Shown: positions 60,800 through 64,000 of the stretch, one piece after another | Position numbering within the stretch: the stretch's first letter is position 1 | Layout of the letters: each line of letters starts with the position of its first letter | Origin: Zeugodacus cucurbitae | Taxonomy: Eukaryota; Arthropoda; Insecta; Diptera; Tephritidae | DNA: 64,000 nucleotides | Reading direction: 5' to 3' | Assembly: GCF_028554725.1 (NCBI RefSeq) | Contig: NC_071670.1 | Coordinates: 49,651,501-49,715,500, forward strand | Translations under genes and position numbers: made by a program | The notes under the pieces: model-generated | What the model was told of the DNA's origin: nothing | Database searches by the model: none | Seen by the model: only the letters and a program-made list of their open reading frames with translations

Positions 60800-61610
60800 G
60801 TTCGAATCAAACTCATTATCATTGGAGGATTAGCTCAAATGAACCATGGTTCACTATGGACAGGAACGGGTGGTAATCAGTTGACGCTTTGTCCGGGCTA
60901 TATGGTGGATGCGATAAAACCTCCCATCCGAGCTATAGCAGCTTCTGACGAGCCATCAACGAAGTTGTCCTGGTGGAACACTATACTTATCCTGTTGGTC
61001 AATTTTGGACGCTTCTGGTCGATCGCCTGCTTCAAGCGATCCAGTTGATCGCAGTAGATGGTAGAATTAAGCGTCTGACCATATGGGAGCAGCTCATAGA
61101 GGATGATTCCATTCCAATCCCACCAAACACACAGAAAAACCTTCCTGGCGTCAATACCGCCTTGGCCACTGTTTGGGACGATTCACCGGCCTTCGACCAT
61201 TTTCGCTTGACATTGCCGCATGTGATCCATTTTTCGTCGCCGTGTCAAATCATGCGGCACCCAAACATCAAGCTTTTTTGTGTATCCAGCCTTCTGCAGA
61301 CAATTTAAATGGTTTGGTGACTAACTCCAATCTCCTAGGCGATGTCACGAGATGCCGCGGTGTAACTCGATGTTTTCCATGATTTGATCGGTATTCGTCG
61401 TTACAGGCCTTCCTCCGGCTGGCTTATCCATGGTCGTTTTTAACCGCTCTGAATCGTCGAAACCATTACTCCGCAGTTCGAAGTGATAGAGTACCTTACC
61501 CTAAAACACCATTAATCTCACGAAACGTTTCTCTATCGGATTTGCCTTTAACGAAGGAAAACTTTAAAATACCACGAATTTCGGGGTTAGTGAACTCCAT
61601 GTTTACACGT
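60800..61610 (-). mobile_element. Decayed mariner transposase gene
   Basis: The minus strand begins at an ATG (61600): MEFTNPEIRGILKF, then KGKSDRETFREINGVLG. It continues with frameshifts through a GGRPVTTNTDQI linker, HGDEKWIT (first catalytic Asp kept), a second-Asp region that is degraded, ELGWEVLSHPPYSPDKAS and TDYHPF (third Asp kept). Stops are frequent. The terminal repeats were not identified. It belongs to the same broad group as the 50.8-51.5-kb remnant. Confidence 0.72.
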
Positions 61611-63238
61611 CTATAACTGTTGAATATCCAAACTAATCATGCATAGCGTCGTTTTGTAGGTTATGTCAAGACCTTTCAAAGATGTATTGTATTGCCAGAT
61701 ACGAGCTCTGTAGCGCTTTATACATAGCCCCGAAATTAAAAAGACAAAAAGGCGGAAGGGCTATTTTTAATCTAATATCTACAATTTATACACGTAAACC
61801 AAGCGACTGTAGGACCCCATCAAGAAGCCCCAGTTTTGTCAAGAAAGGTTTTTCGTTCTAACAAAACTTTTTAAGTAAGTCAGATAGATTAGAGAAAATA
61901 CAGAAATAATTGGACATCAAATTAGTCCATTTCTTACTGAGGACTCTTCTAGATGGAATATATTTTAATATAACCAAAAATTCGGTTTATTAAATGATAC
62001 ATAATTAAATCATAAATCATGGGATGAATAAACTTTTGGAAAAGAAACTTTCGCATATAACCAACAAAACCGTTCCAGCGGGGTATCTCTCAAACGTTAT
62101 GTGGAAGCATGTAAATAGCGGCGATATGGCACATATGCGTTTGACAATCGCATAATGAAAAACACGAAAAACTCAGCGGAAATTATATTCATTTTACCGA
62201 CCAAAGGTGAACGCAGGGATCAAAGTCTTACAACGAGGCGCACGCAATTTCAACCGAAACCGCTGTGGCACGTGATGTAGCATACACGCATAGAATGGAA
62301 ACTACACACACATGTGCATATATTGGAACGCATATTACATTTCCCCATGTACTTGCAGCCATATGTTCAAAAGTACACAACTACACACGTGCGTATAAGT
62401 ATAAGTATGTGCTGAAAAGGAAACTGCTAACAAGCAGGAACAACGTAATGTGATCGTCGGCAACGGAGACATCAACGGTTTTGCCGGTGACAAGCGCAAC
62501 GAAGTTCAAGCCAACATACGAGTCGTACACACATGTGACTTTCAAGCGATTCAAGGATATGCTACTGTTTACACGAAAGGACACACAAGCAGAGAGGTGG
62601 AGAGGAGGCACAGGAATATACATATAATGTATATGTTCTCGGTTTCGTATTTGTCTTCCACTTGGACACCTGTGCATATGTAGACGAGGCTGCAGTGTAT
62701 TTGTATTGAATTTCATGTAATTTACGATTTGCCGCATTATCCTGCAACTGTTACTTGCGTTGTAAGTAATTAAAACAAATTACCAGTATATCTACCTGCC
62801 ATTAAGGTAGTAATTAAAAGTCGTCGCTGTGATTTGTGCCGCAATGCGAGGACTCCTCAGTGACTTTATTGCTGGGCCATTGCTGGCATTAACTTGAGCA
62901 CAAGCTCAACGAAGCCACGAACACTACTCGCTCACTGTCTGTCAGCTGCGTTTGTGTTTTCTAGTTAATGGTGATTTTCATTTCATTTGTCTTCATTTCT
63001 CTTCATTTATCAAATTAAACACAGAAAAAACGCCAATTAAAAATTGAAATTCACAGCTTTCTTGATAATTTGAGCATCTCTGTTTACTTTTAATTAAAAT
63101 TGTGTTCAGCTCGAAGTGTAAATATATTTTATTTTATTTCCTGTTTTATATTTAGAATTTAAATTTCATTCGTATGTCTATATAATGCGAATATTATGTA
63201 CTCATGTATTTGAAATTTCTTTTAACTTCCACTTGCAG
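61611..63238. other. Intron 3, right part
   Basis: AT-rich, ending in the acceptor TTAACTTCCACTTGCAG. An isolated CAGGTAG (minus, 62792-62798) lacks a TATA partner. Overlapping open frames at 62381-62747 have no support. Confidence 0.45.
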
Positions 63239-63432
63239 GTCCCAAAATTGTGGTGCGACCCGAGGAGGTAATCATTGTGGGCTTGGTGTTAATGCTTTGG
63301 GTTGGCGCTATTGTGCTTTTCTTTAACCGCTGGGGTAAAATACGCATGCTGGAGCCATATCAACCGAAATTTCAACAACAACATCGGTCTTCCTGTCCGC
63401 TAGTCGATATTGATGCAATACCAACACATGGG
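63239..63432 (+). CDS. Membrane-protein gene, exon 4 with transmembrane helix
   Basis: 194-bp exon, phase 1 in and phase 0 out, between TTGCAG and GGG|GTGAGT. It encodes residues 87-151 of the joined protein: GPKIVVRPEE, a transmembrane helix VIIVGLVLMLWVGAIVLFF (97-115), then a basic juxtamembrane NRWGKIRM, LEPYQPKF, and a Gln/His/Ser stretch ending AIPTHG. The positive charges after the helix put the N-terminus outside. The juxtamembrane block looks like a conserved cytoplasmic motif, but I cannot name the family. The gene continues beyond the window. Confidence 0.85.
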
Positions 63433-64000
63433 GTGAGTTTTGTAACACTTTCAATATTAAGCCACACTAAATTATGTAAACTCATATATAAAATTATATG
63501 TAGAGTAGTGAAGAAATTTGGTACTATCAATGGACCCAGATACATCATATGAAAGACTCATAATAGCGTTCTATATTCCTGCAAATTTGTTATAGGTTCA
63601 GGGGCGATCCCTGGCTCAAAATGTACTGTTCCTCATAATCTAAGTGTGTTTCTCTCTGAATAACAATCTTACAATCTATCCTAGCTCAATATTGGTTCTT
63701 AAGTATAAGTCGAGTATAACCTAAAGAATCTGATTACCAAATATAAGATACTTTTTGAAAACTAATTAAATATTATTTATGGTTATGGCAAATAACAGAT
63801 CGACAAAGTGTGCTATCATCATTCACGCAGTATAACAGTATCAGGTAAAGACCTCACCGGAAATGACCGTGAATTCTACCTTAGACCTAACCTAAGAGAA
63901 ATTTCGAAGAAATATGCAAAGAATCAACAAAGCTTACGAAACCATATAACATATATGGTTCCCGGGAACATTTCTTCGATTAAACCCATATCTTAAATAT
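63433..64000. other. Start of intron 4
   Basis: AT-rich sequence after the exon 4 donor. No further exon is seen before the window edge. Confidence 0.45.

Noticed and set aside
62381..62747. Overlapping minus-strand frames up to 118 codons
   Set aside because: No known features; overlaps other open frames in intron 3.
15362..62798. Isolated CAGGTAG/CAGGTAA heptamers (15362, 16245, 39684, 62792)
   Set aside because: About eight CAGGTAG matches are expected by chance in 64 kb on both strands; these have no TATA box or gene nearby.
1..64000. tRNA, rRNA, CRISPR arrays, viral genes
   Set aside because: I looked for tRNA T-arm motifs, regular short repeats with spacers and viral hallmark motifs and saw none.

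Overview
The window is AT-rich nuclear DNA of a dipteran insect, most likely a higher fly of the tephritid fruit-fly type. The evidence is spliced exons with consensus GT-AG borders, TATA promoters carrying the CAGGTAG-type heptamers that mark zygotic genome activation in flies, DINE-1/Helentron-like repeats with a (GTCY)n core, RTE-clade retrotransposon fragments, and many decayed mariner and Tc1 copies. Placement below Diptera is an inference. No bacterial, viral, CRISPR, tRNA or rRNA feature was recognised.

The main content is a family of five intronless genes encoding small basic proteins that begin MGxxxS, an N-myristoylation signature. Three lie in tandem on the minus strand at 1.26-6.15 kb; the first two are clear tandem duplicates. 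A fourth (minus, 26.1-27.0 kb) and a divergent fifth (plus, 58.5-59.25 kb) sit apart. All five have the same compact promoter: a TATA box with a CAGGTAG or CAGGTAA heptamer 36-49 bp upstream. This is the architecture of early zygotic, Zelda-activated genes in fly embryos. I do not recognise the family by name.

The second gene is a plus-strand, multi-exon, single-pass membrane protein. I assembled it from four exons whose reading phases all agree: 6702-6759, 55610-55666, 57844-57987 and 63239-63432. It continues past the right edge. Its first intron is about 48.8 kb and makes up most of the window. Family gene 4 lies antisense inside that intron, and family gene 5 lies in the sense direction inside intron 3. 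Family gene 3 and this gene start divergently about 550 bp apart.

The rest is mostly intron and mobile-element debris. There are six DINE-1/HINE-like elements (23.4, 31.0, 34.2, 41.3, 46.7 and 53.3 kb), TTAA-flanked MITE-like elements (3.76 kb and relatives at 34.5 and 56.4 kb), and a Tc1 deletion derivative with intact termini (36.6 kb). Two further Tc1 remnants, five mariner remnants and five RTE fragments are also present, some nested with visible target-site duplications. A strong minus-strand exon candidate of 68 bp at 21.87 kb hints at another gene on the opposite strand.
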